Positions 39,076 through 48,313 of a stretch of DNA of 64,000 nucleotides are shown piece after piece. Numbering within the stretch: the stretch's first letter is position 1; every line of letters begins with the position of its first letter. The stretch lies in NCBI GenBank assembly GCA_943788245.1, contig CALSPN010000017.1:1-64000 (forward strand). The letters are read 5' to 3'. The notes below the pieces were generated by a model. It worked only from the letters and a program-made list of their open reading frames with translations. It had not been told where the DNA came from and made no database searches. The position numbers were made by a program, and so were the translations under genes. This DNA comes from an uncultured Verrucomicrobiae bacterium (GTDB lineage: Bacteria; Verrucomicrobiota; Verrucomicrobiia; Limisphaerales; AAA164-E04).

Positions 39076-40206
39076 CTACATCTTTTCTGGAGCGAGACCC
39101 ACTCGAACGCACCGGAATCCTGTGTGAGACATAGCTGAGTCAGGGGCAGATTTCATCCGCCACCAAAGACGATAGCCTTCGCAATAGAGATCGCTGCAGA
39201 GGTAGGATCCGCCTCGCATGATTTTTTTAGGCATACCTGGTTCATTTGGGTCATAACTCTGATTGGGCCCGGGTGGATTTTGGGATGGACTTTTGGCGTA
39301 GTAATCAGGCATGTACCAATCAAGACACCACTCCCATACATTACCCGCCATATCATAAAGTCCATGAGAATTGGGAGGATATTGACGTACTGGCGCCATT
39401 AAATAATGTCCATCGGCAACTGTATTTTGATTGGGAAAATCACCCTGCCAAACATTGGCATGCCACTGATCATTGGGTGTCACTTCATTTCCCCAGACAA
39501 ATTCATTCCCTGCAACACCACCCCGTGCGGCGTATTCCCATTCTGCTTCACTTGGTAATCTCTTTCCTGCCCATTGGGCGTATGCGACCGCATCTTCCCA
39601 CGCCATCTGCACAACTGGATAATTACCCTTGCCTTGAATGTCCGAATCAGGGCCGGTTGGATGACGCCAATTCGCGCCGGCTACATAGGTCCACCAGGCA
39701 TAATGATTCCGCAGGGACACCGGCTCTCCGGGTGGTATGAAAACAATACCTCCTGCCTTGAGTAAAGAAGGATCCACACCTGGAAACTGTGATGAATCTG
39801 GCCGACGTTCGGCAACCGTCACGTAACCCGTCTCCTGAACAAACTCGTTGAATTGATCATTGGTAACTTCAGTTGCATCCACCCAGAAACCGGAAATCTT
39901 AATTTCACGAACAGGTTTTTCATCGCCCTGCCCTGATTCGCTTCCCCGCAAGTAAGAACCTCCCGGAATCCATACCATGGTATTGGTCCATGACGTGTCC
40001 AAGGCCTTGAGCGAAGGAAAGGTATCCTCAGAGGATGCTTCCACATCTCTTGACGGCTCTCCATCCGAGCCACAACCGCTCAGTATGATCATGGCTGCGG
40101 TAGCCATGATGACGAGTTTGCTTGTCAGCAATATCTTGAGATACCGCTCAGATAGAGTCCTGTTGTTTTCGCTGGAATGCAATTCAAGCTCGGTGCATAG
40201 TGACAT
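39076..40206 (-). CDS. Lipoprotein formylglycine-generating enzyme (SUMF1/FGE family)
   Basis: The 376-residue SUMF1-fold protein has a lipoprotein signal ending in lipobox ILSGC. The FGE-sulfatase domain carries WIPGGSYLRGS, VDATEVTNDQFNEFV, YPVVQMAWEDAVAYAQWAGK, RLPSEAEWEYAARGG and GNVWEWCLDWY. The C-terminus has GGSYLCSDLYCEGYR, which keeps both copper-binding/catalytic cysteines of true FGE; many non-catalytic SUMF1 proteins lack them. FGE converts the sulfatase CxPxR cysteine to formylglycine. Export as a lipoprotein would let it mature sulfatases outside the cytoplasm. The gene is divergent from the thioredoxin-fold gene, with overlapping start codons at 40204-40207. Confidence 0.88.
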   Translation of the reverse strand: MSLCTELELHSSENNRTLSERYLKILLTSKLVIMATAAMIILSGCGSDGEPSRDVEASSEDTFPSLKALDTSWTNTMVWIPGGSYLRGSESGQGDEKPVREIKISGFWVDATEVTNDQFNEFVQETGYVTVAERRPDSSQFPGVDPSLLKAGGIVFIPPGEPVSLRNHYAWWTYVAGANWRHPTGPDSDIQGKGNYPVVQMAWEDAVAYAQWAGKRLPSEAEWEYAARGGVAGNEFVWGNEVTPNDQWHANVWQGDFPNQNTVADGHYLMAPVRQYPPNSHGLYDMAGNVWEWCLDWYMPDYYAKSPSQNPPGPNQSYDPNEPGMPKKIMRGGSYLCSDLYCEGYRLWWRMKSAPDSAMSHTGFRCVRVGLAPEKM

Positions 40207-41182
40207 GATGTTAAATCTTCCAATCAGTTCAGGGTTTCTGTCAACATACTTGTTGGCCTTGATCTTGAATGTGGCTCAATGGACAACTCCCTCCATACTC
40301 GCCCAGAACAACGTATTTTCGGGTCCGCAGCCAGGAGAATTTACCACTCCTTTCAATACCGTTGAACTCAGAGGAGAAAGCCAGGGCTCAGCTGTAGATC
40401 CTGTGCATGTGAACCGAGGTAAACCCACGGCGCTGGTGTTCGTACACGGGATCGAACGCTCCATGGTGCCGTTGATGAGAGTGATTGACACCTTTGGTTC
40501 TGAACACGAGGACAAAATCATCACCAATTGGGTTTTTCTTTCAGATGACCCCGTCACAAGCCGTCAGCGTTTACCGCAGGTGGGACGATCCATTAAAATT
40601 CAAGGACGAATGTTATTGTCCTCGGACGGCATTGAGGGACCCGGGAATTACGGTCTCAACAAGGACTGTCTGCTGACAATCCTCACCGCCAAAGACAACA
40701 AAGTCACTGCCAATTTCGCCTTGATTCAACCGGGCATTGCAGATGCGAAAGAAGTCGTCGCAGCCCTTTCTAGCCTGATCGGATTGGAAGTGCCTCCAAG
40801 TGTCGAATCCCTCACCCCCAAGATGCGCATGGCGAATGGAAGAAAGATGCGCAAAGGTGAAAATGCAAGGGTGCAGAAACGCGGACAGAACATGCAGAAG
40901 GGAAAAGCCCGTAATGAGGGAAGAAAACTTCCTGGTGCGGCTCCTACGGACAGCCAATTGGTTGGATACTTGCGACAATTCATTCAAAAGAGCAATTCCA
41001 ATGAACAGGTGGACGAGGTTTTGAATCAGGTCAGATCTTACATTAAAGACAACGAGAACTTAATCAAACAGGCCGTGAACGGTTGGACTCGGGTACTTCA
41101 TGTCAAATATGGAACTGATTATGCCCAGGCTGAAGGAGATTCATTTGTGAACGAATTAAGAAAACAACTCAAGGTTGATTAG
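40205..41182 (+). CDS. Exported thioredoxin-fold protein lacking CxxC, with a basic insert
   Basis: A 325-residue protein. The start is ATG 40205 or 40208, next to a hydrophobic signal (LSTYLLALILNVAQW). Earlier starts would run into the opposite FGE gene. Residues about 60-190 form a redoxin-like fold (GKPTALVFVHGIERSMVPLM), but the active-site Cys pair is missing. A strongly basic, Arg/Lys/Met-rich insert follows (KMRMANGRKMRKGENARVQK), then a helical C-terminus. The basic insert resembles the composition of the arginine-rich secreted protein at 5051-5929. It is probably periplasmic; function unknown. It opens a plus-strand series with the PSD1 cytochrome, DUF1501 and WD40 genes. Confidence 0.65.
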   Translation: MMLNLPISSGFLSTYLLALILNVAQWTTPSILAQNNVFSGPQPGEFTTPFNTVELRGESQGSAVDPVHVNRGKPTALVFVHGIERSMVPLMRVIDTFGSEHEDKIITNWVFLSDDPVTSRQRLPQVGRSIKIQGRMLLSSDGIEGPGNYGLNKDCLLTILTAKDNKVTANFALIQPGIADAKEVVAALSSLIGLEVPPSVESLTPKMRMANGRKMRKGENARVQKRGQNMQKGKARNEGRKLPGAAPTDSQLVGYLRQFIQKSNSNEQVDEVLNQVRSYIKDNENLIKQAVNGWTRVLHVKYGTDYAQAEGDSFVNELRKQLKVD

Positions 41183-41250
41183 CATCCCATCCTATTGAAT
41201 TCGCTCCCTCTGTGAAAACATCAACCTTAACCAACGTGAGAACACTAGGA

Positions 41251-43392
41251 ATGAATATGGTCTGGACGCTGCGATGGTTGATAATCACAGGAACACTATT
41301 CAATGGCATCCATCTGTCCTCGGATAATGCTTCACCCCACTTTGCAACTGAAATTGTCCCGATCCTTACTAAAGCCGGATGCAACTCGGGAGCCTGCCAT
41401 GGAGCAGCGACAGGGAAAGGAAGTTTTAAACTGAGTTTGTTTGCAGAGAATGCTGTTGCTGATTTCGAAGCTATTTCAAGAGATCGTTTTTCAAGGCGAT
41501 TGAATTTGGATCATCCAGAAAACAGCCTCATCCTGAAGAAGGCATCCAAGCAAATAGAGCACGAGGGTGGCAGGCGAATCAGACGAAGTTCACGAGATTT
41601 TGAAACGCTTAAAAAGTGGATCATCGCTGGTGCACCCAAAGGTGATCCGGGCATCCAATGCGTAGGGCTTGAAGTTTCACCTGAGGAAATCAAGGCGCAA
41701 AAAAAAGGCGACACGCTTCCAATCTCTGTGAAAGCCCTGATGGCAGACGGCACAAAAAAAGACGTCACTAGGTGGTGTGTATTTGAATCAATGGATGATG
41801 GCGTGGCAGATGTCACGGGAGATGGTGAGGTGGTTTTTCAAAACCATGGAGTGACTTCAGTGATGATTCGTTTTGGTGCCTTGACCAGCTCTGCACGCAT
41901 CGGACTTCCCTATCCAAAATTGAGCCACCCAAATCCATTCATCCCTTCACATCCTGTAGATCAAGTGCTGCTCAAAGAATGGAACAAGTGGAACCTGAAC
42001 CCGGTCGACGAAGCAAAACTTCATTCAAAAATCCGGCGCTTGTTTCTGGATTTAACCGGACAATTACCTTCTGCTGACGAAGCAAAACATTGGGCTCCCA
42101 TTTTAATTACGGAAGGAGGTTACCATAATCTGGTGAAGCATCTCCTATCCACACCACCCTTCGCAGACTACTGGAGTTTGAAGTTTGCCGATTGGCTGTT
42201 GATCGACTCCAAAAAACTGGGCAAGGAGGCCGGCGAGGTTTATTACGAATGGATACGGAATCAGATCCTGCACAACCGCTCCATGTTGAGCCTGGCGCGC
42301 TCACTTCTGGAAACACGAGGTTCCTTCCTTGAGGACGCTCCATCCAACTTTCACCGCAAGACCAATGATCCCCGCGACATGGCGGAGTATGTCGGTCAAA
42401 CAATATTGGGCGCTCGCATTGCCTGTGCTCGGTGTCACAATCATCCGGTAGATCGCTGGACCTTGACCGATTACCATGATTTCGCGGCCATCTTCTCGAA
42501 GACGGGATTGGAGAATGGCAAAGTTGTTTACAAAGATCTAGGTGAGGTGCCTCATCCAAAAACCGGGCAAGCCAGCGTTCCAAGACCTTTGGGTGTTACT
42601 GATATTTCTAACTCAACCGAAACATCAGACCCATTGAAAACACTCGGACATTGGTTGGAAACTCAGGGTCAAGATCGTTTTGCCCGAGCGTTTTCCAATC
42701 GAATCTGGAAACAACTTTTTGGCCGCGGTGTGGTGGAACCTGTCGATGATTTACGATCCACCAATCCTCCTTTGATTCCAAATCTTCTCGACACCATCGC
42801 CTCCCATTGGAGCGTCAGGAATTACCGTTTTCATGATTTGATTGAACTCCTCGTCACCTCACGCGCATATCAGCAATTGGCGAGTTTCGAAGCTGTTGAA
42901 GGCAGCCCGAAAGGGTTCTTCAATGCGATGGTTCCCCGCGAGTTAGATGGGCGTGTGCTGGTAGACGCCATCCGTGAAGTCACGGATCAATCGGGTTTTC
43001 TGAACGATACTCTGAGCGGTAGCGCAATCACATCCTGGGATCATCGCATGGAATCATTTGCATTGGATACTCTGGGAAGGTGTCAGCGTGATGCACCTTG
43101 TGAAGATTCGGGCACCTCGGGAGGAGGGCTTTCCAAATCACTTTACCTGTTCAATGACCCTGAACTGCAGACAGTGCTCGATGCAAGCGCAGCTGAAACG
43201 CTTCAATCACCAGACTGGCATCCCAGAACCTCGATCAAGGAGCTCTACTGGAAAGCTTATTCCCGCCTCCCCACATCCGATGAAATGCACTATTGGAATC
43301 AGGCCATTGATGGTTCGGACGCAAAACAAGAGCTGCTTTCTGATATGATGTGGGCGATATTGAACAGCCGCGAATTCATCTGGAATCACTGA
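41251..43392 (+). CDS. DUF1549/DUF1553 (PSD1) domain protein with planctomycete-type cytochrome c
   Basis: The 713-residue exported protein begins with a signal-like stretch (MNMVWTLRWLIITGTLFNGI). A planctomycete cytochrome c haem site, CNSGACHGAATGKGSF, is followed by a DUF1549 region (KIRRLFLDLTGQLPSADEAK) with QTILGARIACARCHNHPVDR carrying a second CxxCH. DUF1553 covers the C-terminal third (RFARAFSNRIWKQLFGRGVV). These proteins are hallmarks of Planctomycetota and Verrucomicrobiota and almost always sit next to a DUF1501 gene, as here. They are thought to act in periplasmic redox or polysaccharide metabolism. A GTG at 41212 would add 13 residues and is the alternative start. Confidence 0.9.
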   Translation: MNMVWTLRWLIITGTLFNGIHLSSDNASPHFATEIVPILTKAGCNSGACHGAATGKGSFKLSLFAENAVADFEAISRDRFSRRLNLDHPENSLILKKASKQIEHEGGRRIRRSSRDFETLKKWIIAGAPKGDPGIQCVGLEVSPEEIKAQKKGDTLPISVKALMADGTKKDVTRWCVFESMDDGVADVTGDGEVVFQNHGVTSVMIRFGALTSSARIGLPYPKLSHPNPFIPSHPVDQVLLKEWNKWNLNPVDEAKLHSKIRRLFLDLTGQLPSADEAKHWAPILITEGGYHNLVKHLLSTPPFADYWSLKFADWLLIDSKKLGKEAGEVYYEWIRNQILHNRSMLSLARSLLETRGSFLEDAPSNFHRKTNDPRDMAEYVGQTILGARIACARCHNHPVDRWTLTDYHDFAAIFSKTGLENGKVVYKDLGEVPHPKTGQASVPRPLGVTDISNSTETSDPLKTLGHWLETQGQDRFARAFSNRIWKQLFGRGVVEPVDDLRSTNPPLIPNLLDTIASHWSVRNYRFHDLIELLVTSRAYQQLASFEAVEGSPKGFFNAMVPRELDGRVLVDAIREVTDQSGFLNDTLSGSAITSWDHRMESFALDTLGRCQRDAPCEDSGTSGGGLSKSLYLFNDPELQTVLDASAAETLQSPDWHPRTSIKELYWKAYSRLPTSDEMHYWNQAIDGSDAKQELLSDMMWAILNSREFIWNH

Positions 43393-43413
43393 ACTTTTAT
43401 TTTCGACCCTATC

Positions 43414-44745
43414 ATGAAACAACAATCCCCTTTCTTTCGCTGTGATGGCATCAATCGACGCGACTTTTTACATGCTGGTTTGATGACTGGGCTCGGGTTG
43501 AACATGGCAGACCTGATGCGAAGCAGGGCACTCGCATCCGAGAGCAAGGAACCGAAGCCGGCAAAAGCTAAATCATGCATCCTCATTTGGCTGGACGGTG
43601 GGCCAAGTCATCTGGAGACATTCGATCTCAAACCCGATGCGCCTGTCGAAATTCGTGGTGAATTCAAGCCTATCAAAACAGATGTTCCAGGAATAGAGAT
43701 CAGCGAGCACCTGCCCAGAACCGCGAGGGTCATGAAACACGTGGCACTGGTCCGATCTTTGACCCATGCCTTTGGAAACCACAACACTGGCAGCCATTAC
43801 CTGTTGACAGGTAACAAACCCTCGCCGGTGATCGAATACCCCAGCATGGGAAGTATCTACGCGCAACAAGCTGGAGCAGGAAAAGTATTGCCACCTTATG
43901 TCGCGGTACCCGAAGGCGTCACCTATTCAGGCTCAGGTTTTCTTCCTGCAACCTATCAGCCGTTTTCACTCGGAGGAGATCCATCGAAACCCGATTTTCG
44001 CGTTCGCAATCTCAATCCTCCCGTCAGCCTGAGTTTTGAGCGCGTGGAGCGTCGTCGGGAAATGCAGCAGTTTTTGGACGAGGTGAAACGTTCGACTGAG
44101 GAGCGCCCCATTCACACACCCGTGGACACCTATTATGAACAAGCCTATGCGTTGTTGACTTCCCCCGAATCGCAGGCAGCGTTCGATTTGTCCAAAGAAC
44201 CATCCAATGTACGCGAACACTATGGCCGCAGCCGCGTTGGCACGGGTTGCCTGATGGCACGCCGCATGGTGGAGCACGGCGTGGGATTTGTCACTGTAGT
44301 GGATAAGGGTTGGGACATGCATCAACAAATTTTCAAGAACATGCCTGACGCAAAGTTCAGAGGCAGTGGCAAATTGCCCGCGCTCGACCAAGCTTATTCG
44401 GGCTTGATTGCCGACTTGGCTGAACGCGGATTGCTGGATTCAACTTTAGTCATGTTGATGGGTGAATTTGGAAGAACACCCAAGATCAACGATCGCGCCG
44501 GTCGCGATCATTGGCCAAGGGCCGGTTTTGTCTGCCTGGCAGGAGGGGGCGTCAGAGGAGGGCAAGTCATTGGCTCGACAGATCCCTTCGGAGAATCACC
44601 AAACGAACAGCCCGTCACACCGGAGGATCTTGCCGCCAGCACGCTGTCGCTGATGGGCATCCAGCCTGACGATGCCTATCAGGCCCCAAATGGGAGGCCC
44701 ATCCAATGGGTCAAAGGTGGAAGCATCATCAAAGGATTATCGTGA
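43414..44745 (+). CDS. DUF1501 domain protein, Tat-exported
   Basis: The 443 residues start with a twin-arginine-type signal, NRRDFLHAGLMTGLGLNMAD. A DUF1501 domain (alkaline-phosphatase/sulfatase-like fold) follows, with IWLDGGPSHLETFDLKP, RSLTHAFGNHNTGSHYLLTG and MGEFGRTPKIN, then GRDHWPRAGFVCLAGGG. Metal-binding Asp/His positions of the fold are visible, but the sulfatase CxPxR is absent. The function is unknown, and the protein is predicted periplasmic. It lies 21 bases after the PSD1 gene and forms the usual DUF1549/DUF1553-DUF1501 pair. Confidence 0.92.
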   Translation: MKQQSPFFRCDGINRRDFLHAGLMTGLGLNMADLMRSRALASESKEPKPAKAKSCILIWLDGGPSHLETFDLKPDAPVEIRGEFKPIKTDVPGIEISEHLPRTARVMKHVALVRSLTHAFGNHNTGSHYLLTGNKPSPVIEYPSMGSIYAQQAGAGKVLPPYVAVPEGVTYSGSGFLPATYQPFSLGGDPSKPDFRVRNLNPPVSLSFERVERRREMQQFLDEVKRSTEERPIHTPVDTYYEQAYALLTSPESQAAFDLSKEPSNVREHYGRSRVGTGCLMARRMVEHGVGFVTVVDKGWDMHQQIFKNMPDAKFRGSGKLPALDQAYSGLIADLAERGLLDSTLVMLMGEFGRTPKINDRAGRDHWPRAGFVCLAGGGVRGGQVIGSTDPFGESPNEQPVTPEDLAASTLSLMGIQPDDAYQAPNGRPIQWVKGGSIIKGLS

Positions 44746-44765
44746 TATGTCATCTTTTGATAAGA

Positions 44766-45719
44766 ATGTCCTTGATCACAGGCTTTCTGATGACACTCCA
44801 CAATCACGCAGCTACTCCGGTCAGTTGCATCGAGTTTCATCCTACTGAACCCATTGCCATTTGGAATGGGAACCAATACATCGTTGTCCATTCCACTCAA
44901 TCGAACAGCTCCAAGGATAACATCCCAGTGCCCATGCATAGGATACGAGACGTAAGCTTCGATCCTCAAGGCCATTGGTTGGCAGTAGCTGGTGGCTCCC
45001 CTGCTGAACAAGGCGATCTCGTGATCATCAATTGGAATAACAAGGAACCGGAATTACACCTTCAATTTGAAAATGAATGGGTGACGACCGTTGGTTTTTC
45101 TTCCGATGGGAAACAATTGGTCATGGGTTCAGGGGATTCAAATATCTCTGTATATCGAATCCAGACAGAGCCATTCAAGCTCGTTCAAACGCACACTTTT
45201 GATGGACACGCAGGTTCTGTGATGGACACCATCTTTGATCGATCTGGTGATTGGTTGATTTCGACAGGCTCAGATCGATCTGTCAAAGTATGGAACGTCC
45301 GAGAAAACATATTGCACCGAACCTTTGCTCATCATACCGGGGTCGTGTTCGCCGCAGACCTTCGCCCCGTTGCAACTGATCAGAGCACATTGCCATTCTA
45401 TGTGGCAACGGCATCAGCTGACCAGACAGTAAGGATATGGCAGCCGGAGATTGGGCGCATGGTAAGGATCGTGCGCAACCACGAAACTGATTTATTTACC
45501 GTGGCTTATCATCCGTCCGGCAATTGGCTTGCCTCTGGTGGAGAGGACGGCACGGTTCGATATATCGACGCTCAGACGGACAAAATCCTTCAGGAGAAAA
45601 AAGCGCATGATGATTGGATCTATGCACTCGCGTTTTCACCCGATGGGACATTCATGGCCAGCGGAGATTGGTCAGGTAAAGTCGTTTTCCAGCGGGTCAA
45701 TGAAAAGGGCACCGATTAA
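44766..45719 (+). CDS. Secreted WD40 repeat protein
   Basis: A 317-residue beta-propeller with a short signal (MSLITGFLMTLHNHAATPVS) from the ATG at 44766. WD-type blades include VTTVGFSSDGKQLVMGSGDS, STGSDRSVKVWNVRENIL, TASADQTVRIW, AYHPSGNWLASGGEDGTVRY and LAFSPDGTFMASGDWSGKV. It probably serves as a protein-binding scaffold, perhaps for the preceding DUF1549/DUF1501 partners, since WD40 genes are often third in such clusters. The longer frame from 44706 overlaps the DUF1501 gene and is less likely. It converges on the DUF374 gene with a 31-base gap. Confidence 0.88.
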   Translation: MSLITGFLMTLHNHAATPVSCIEFHPTEPIAIWNGNQYIVVHSTQSNSSKDNIPVPMHRIRDVSFDPQGHWLAVAGGSPAEQGDLVIINWNNKEPELHLQFENEWVTTVGFSSDGKQLVMGSGDSNISVYRIQTEPFKLVQTHTFDGHAGSVMDTIFDRSGDWLISTGSDRSVKVWNVRENILHRTFAHHTGVVFAADLRPVATDQSTLPFYVATASADQTVRIWQPEIGRMVRIVRNHETDLFTVAYHPSGNWLASGGEDGTVRYIDAQTDKILQEKKAHDDWIYALAFSPDGTFMASGDWSGKVVFQRVNEKGTD

Positions 45720-45750
45720 AAAAGGGGTGTTCCTCAGAGCACAAGCACAT

Positions 45751-46452
45751 TTACCCAGCAAACTCTTCCTGTTCCTCTCCGAGACGAATCATTTCCTCTG
45801 ACAATTGATTCGCCAAAGCATCGCGCTGATCCGCAGTTATGTTGCGATCCACATAGACAGGCTCTCCCATATGAACGACACATTTGGCAAAAGGCATGGG
45901 TATCTGAAAAGCGTCCCAGGTGTTGAGCGTCCATTTCATGGACAAAACGTAGGAAACCGGAATCACAGGCTTTCCAGTCAGTTGAGCCAAACTGATCACT
46001 CCACTTTGCATTTTGTATTTGGGCCCCCTGGGTCCATCCGGTGTCAACGAAAGATCGTAACCTTTTCGAAGCAGGGTAATCAGTTCCTTCATGGCCTGTG
46101 ATCCACGCCGGCTGGAAGAACCGCGCACAGCGTGCACTCCGTATGATTGGAGGATCACTGATAAAAAGGCCCCGTCATTGCTGGCACTTGCCAGCGCAGC
46201 TAAGCGTCTATCAGGATAACCCTTTGACAGATACCTCGTGAATACATTCAGACACAAGGCCAATCGATTATGCCAGATACAAAAAATTGCCGGAGATAAA
46301 TCTTTGGCTGATGCAGGGTCATTGAAGCTGAACCGAATGGTCGAGGATAATCCCTTGATGAGAAAACTAGCCACCTTGCCAAGCACCACATCTTGAACTT
46401 TGGGTTGTTGTGGCGGACGCTTGTTCTTGGGGATGGATGAAGGTTCTTGCAT
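45751..46452 (-). CDS. DUF374 lysophospholipid acyltransferase family protein
   Basis: The 233-residue protein is of the DUF374 group: IFCIWHNRLALCLNVF, ASNDGAFLSVILQSYGVHAV, RGSSSRRGSQAMKELI and LSLTPDGPRGPKYKMQSGVI. These correspond to the acyltransferase HxxxxD-like and PEGTRS-like motifs in this subfamily. It probably transfers an acyl chain to a lipid or lipid A precursor at the inner membrane. It is the last gene of a minus-strand chain after DJ-1/PfpI, ruvC and ruvA, with 25 bases between ruvA and this start. Confidence 0.9.
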   Translation of the reverse strand: MQEPSSIPKNKRPPQQPKVQDVVLGKVASFLIKGLSSTIRFSFNDPASAKDLSPAIFCIWHNRLALCLNVFTRYLSKGYPDRRLAALASASNDGAFLSVILQSYGVHAVRGSSSRRGSQAMKELITLLRKGYDLSLTPDGPRGPKYKMQSGVISLAQLTGKPVIPVSYVLSMKWTLNTWDAFQIPMPFAKCVVHMGEPVYVDRNITADQRDALANQLSEEMIRLGEEQEEFAG

Positions 46453-46477
46453 GCTTTATTGAAGAACGCAGTTGGTT

Positions 46478-47077
46478 TTACTGCTGGAGACCCGCACGGA
46501 CTAGGCGATCCAATTCCACATCATCACCAAGCACCGCCTGTGCCGCCTTGATGCGCTTCAATGCTTCCTGCTGCTTGTAACCCAATGAGATGAGAGCGGC
46601 AACCGCATCGCTTACCTTTTCTTCTCCAGTGCTGGCACCACGCTCCTCACTTTTCGCTTCCCAATCCCCTGCTTTGCCGACTTTGTCTTTGAGTTCGACA
46701 ATGATCCGTTCTGCAGTTTTCTTACCTAATCCGGGGATACGGGACAAAGCTTTGGTGTCATTGTTGGCCACCGCGCCTCGAAACATGGTGGGAGTCATTC
46801 CGCTCAGAAGGCTCATGGCAATCTTGGGGCCGATACCGCTGACCGTCTGTACCAGGAGACGAAACAACTCGCGCTCGTTCTGCGACATGAAACCATAAAG
46901 GATGTGCGCATCTTCACGAATGGCGAGGTGCGTCAGAATGGTAAAAGACTTGCCAGGCTCAGGAAGACGATCATAGGAGGAGACGGGTATCTGAATATGG
47001 TAACCGACGCCATTCACATCCATGATGACGTAAGTGGGTTGAGCTTCTACCAGTTTACCTTGCAAATAGGCGATCAT
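46478..47077 (-). CDS. ruvA: Holliday junction branch migration protein RuvA
   Basis: The 199 residues show domain I (MIAYLQGKLVEAQPTYVIMD, VNGVGYHI) and the double helix-hairpin-helix domain II (LLVQTVSGIGPKIAMSLLSG, LSRIPGLGKKTAERIIVELK). A C-terminal domain III (VAALISLGYKQQEALKRI) follows the linker. RuvA binds the Holliday junction and loads the RuvB motor. The gene lies 23 bases after ruvC in the same direction; ruvB is not in the window. Confidence 0.97.
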   Translation of the reverse strand: MIAYLQGKLVEAQPTYVIMDVNGVGYHIQIPVSSYDRLPEPGKSFTILTHLAIREDAHILYGFMSQNERELFRLLVQTVSGIGPKIAMSLLSGMTPTMFRGAVANNDTKALSRIPGLGKKTAERIIVELKDKVGKAGDWEAKSEERGASTGEEKVSDAVAALISLGYKQQEALKRIKAAQAVLGDDVELDRLVRAGLQQ

Positions 47078-47100
47078 AAATCATTCAACATTCAGGGCGT

Positions 47101-47700
47101 TCAAATCTGTTTCGGCAAAGTGCCAATGCGACGTCGACTTTCCTGTGAAAAAGCAAGCGCCAGAGCAAGAGCATCGGCGGCGTCGGCCTGTGGCACTTCC
47201 TCGAGTTTCAACATGCGTTGAACCATTTTTGCAACCGCAATTTTTTGAGCATTTCCATAACCCACAATCGCTAGTTTCACCTTGCGTGGCGCCAGTTCAA
47301 AGATATCCAAACCAAAACTAGCGGCCGCCACCATGGCCGCACCACGAGCTTCCCCCATCACCAATGCGGTGCGGTAGTTTTGAGCATAGAACAAACCTTC
47401 AATCGCACAGGCGGTGGGTTGATGTTTCAATATAACCTCACGCAGCGATTCATGTATGTGAGCCAGACAGCGGCTGACTTTCCAGGAAGTCGGACACTTG
47501 ATGGTTCCATGATTCAGCGCTTCCGCTTGTTCGCTTACCTGCTGAATCACCCCGTAACCGGTCCCCCGCAGAGAGGGATCAATGCCGATGATGATCTGAT
47601 GTTTGCGGGCCGCGGAAGACTGACTGGCATCATCTTCTTTGGATGATTTACCAGCAACACGCTTGACCAATTGATCAAATTGTTTCGCACTGACCGCCAT
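47101..47700 (-). CDS. ruvC: Crossover junction endodeoxyribonuclease RuvC
   Basis: The Holliday junction resolvase has catalytic acids in IIIGIDPSLRGTGYGVI, ACAIEGLFYAQN and ADAADALALAL. The core is of normal size, but the protein carries an N-terminal extension of about 34 residues (MAVSAKQFDQLVKRVAGKSS onward) rich in Lys and Ser and not seen in most RuvC proteins. No internal Met allows a shorter start. The gene directly abuts the DJ-1/PfpI stop, so the two are co-transcribed, and it is followed by ruvA. Confidence 0.95.
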   Translation of the reverse strand: MAVSAKQFDQLVKRVAGKSSKEDDASQSSAARKHQIIIGIDPSLRGTGYGVIQQVSEQAEALNHGTIKCPTSWKVSRCLAHIHESLREVILKHQPTACAIEGLFYAQNYRTALVMGEARGAAMVAAASFGLDIFELAPRKVKLAIVGYGNAQKIAVAKMVQRMLKLEEVPQADAADALALALAFSQESRRRIGTLPKQI

Positions 47701-48255
47701 TCAGGAGTCGAGATATTTGAAGATGTCGCGATAAAACTCGGCGTGGCTTTCCCAAGTCTGTGCGGTGATGAAAGGACCGTCAACGACGCTTTGCTTGTTC
47801 ACCCACTGACCACCGGCCAGCTCAACCTCAAGACGCACATTGCAATAACATGTCATCTTGCGCCCCTCACACAAACCTGCCGCAATAAGTACTTGAATGC
47901 CATGGCAAATGGCAAACAATCCTTTACCGTCTGTATGAAATTGTTTGACTAGTTTGACGAGGGATTTGTGATGTCTCAAAAACTCGGGTGCGCGACCACC
48001 AATCAATACCATCGCTGTATAGTCTTTGGCTTTGACCTTGGAGATTGCGATGTCGGCGTTGATCAAATAGCCCGGTTTTTCAATGTAGGTGTTCCAGCCC
48101 GGAGCAAAATCATGAATCACACCATTCAGCGTCTTTTTTTTGGTAGCCGCAATGACGGGGATGAGTCCGGCTTCGCGAAATCGATAAACGGCATAGAGAA
48201 TCTCAAAGGACTCACCGGAATCATCGGTAACAATAAGAATTTTTTCGCTCATCAA
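47701..48255 (-). CDS. DJ-1/PfpI family protein
   Basis: A 184-residue class I glutamine-amidotransferase-like fold of the DJ-1/PfpI group. The nucleophile elbow FAICHGIQVLIAAGL holds the reactive Cys, and YTAMVLIGGRAPEFLRHH precedes it. The C-terminal region has VVDGPFITAQTWES, a family block. Members include deglycases, proteases and stress chaperones; sequence alone does not decide which. It is the first gene of the ruvC-ruvA-DUF374 chain and ends on the base before the ruvC start. Confidence 0.88.
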   Translation of the reverse strand: MMSEKILIVTDDSGESFEILYAVYRFREAGLIPVIAATKKKTLNGVIHDFAPGWNTYIEKPGYLINADIAISKVKAKDYTAMVLIGGRAPEFLRHHKSLVKLVKQFHTDGKGLFAICHGIQVLIAAGLCEGRKMTCYCNVRLEVELAGGQWVNKQSVVDGPFITAQTWESHAEFYRDIFKYLDS

Positions 48256-48313
48256 TGATTAATATAACAGATATTCAGAATGCGTCTTGAGAAATGCGTG
48301 GTTCGGCTGCAGC

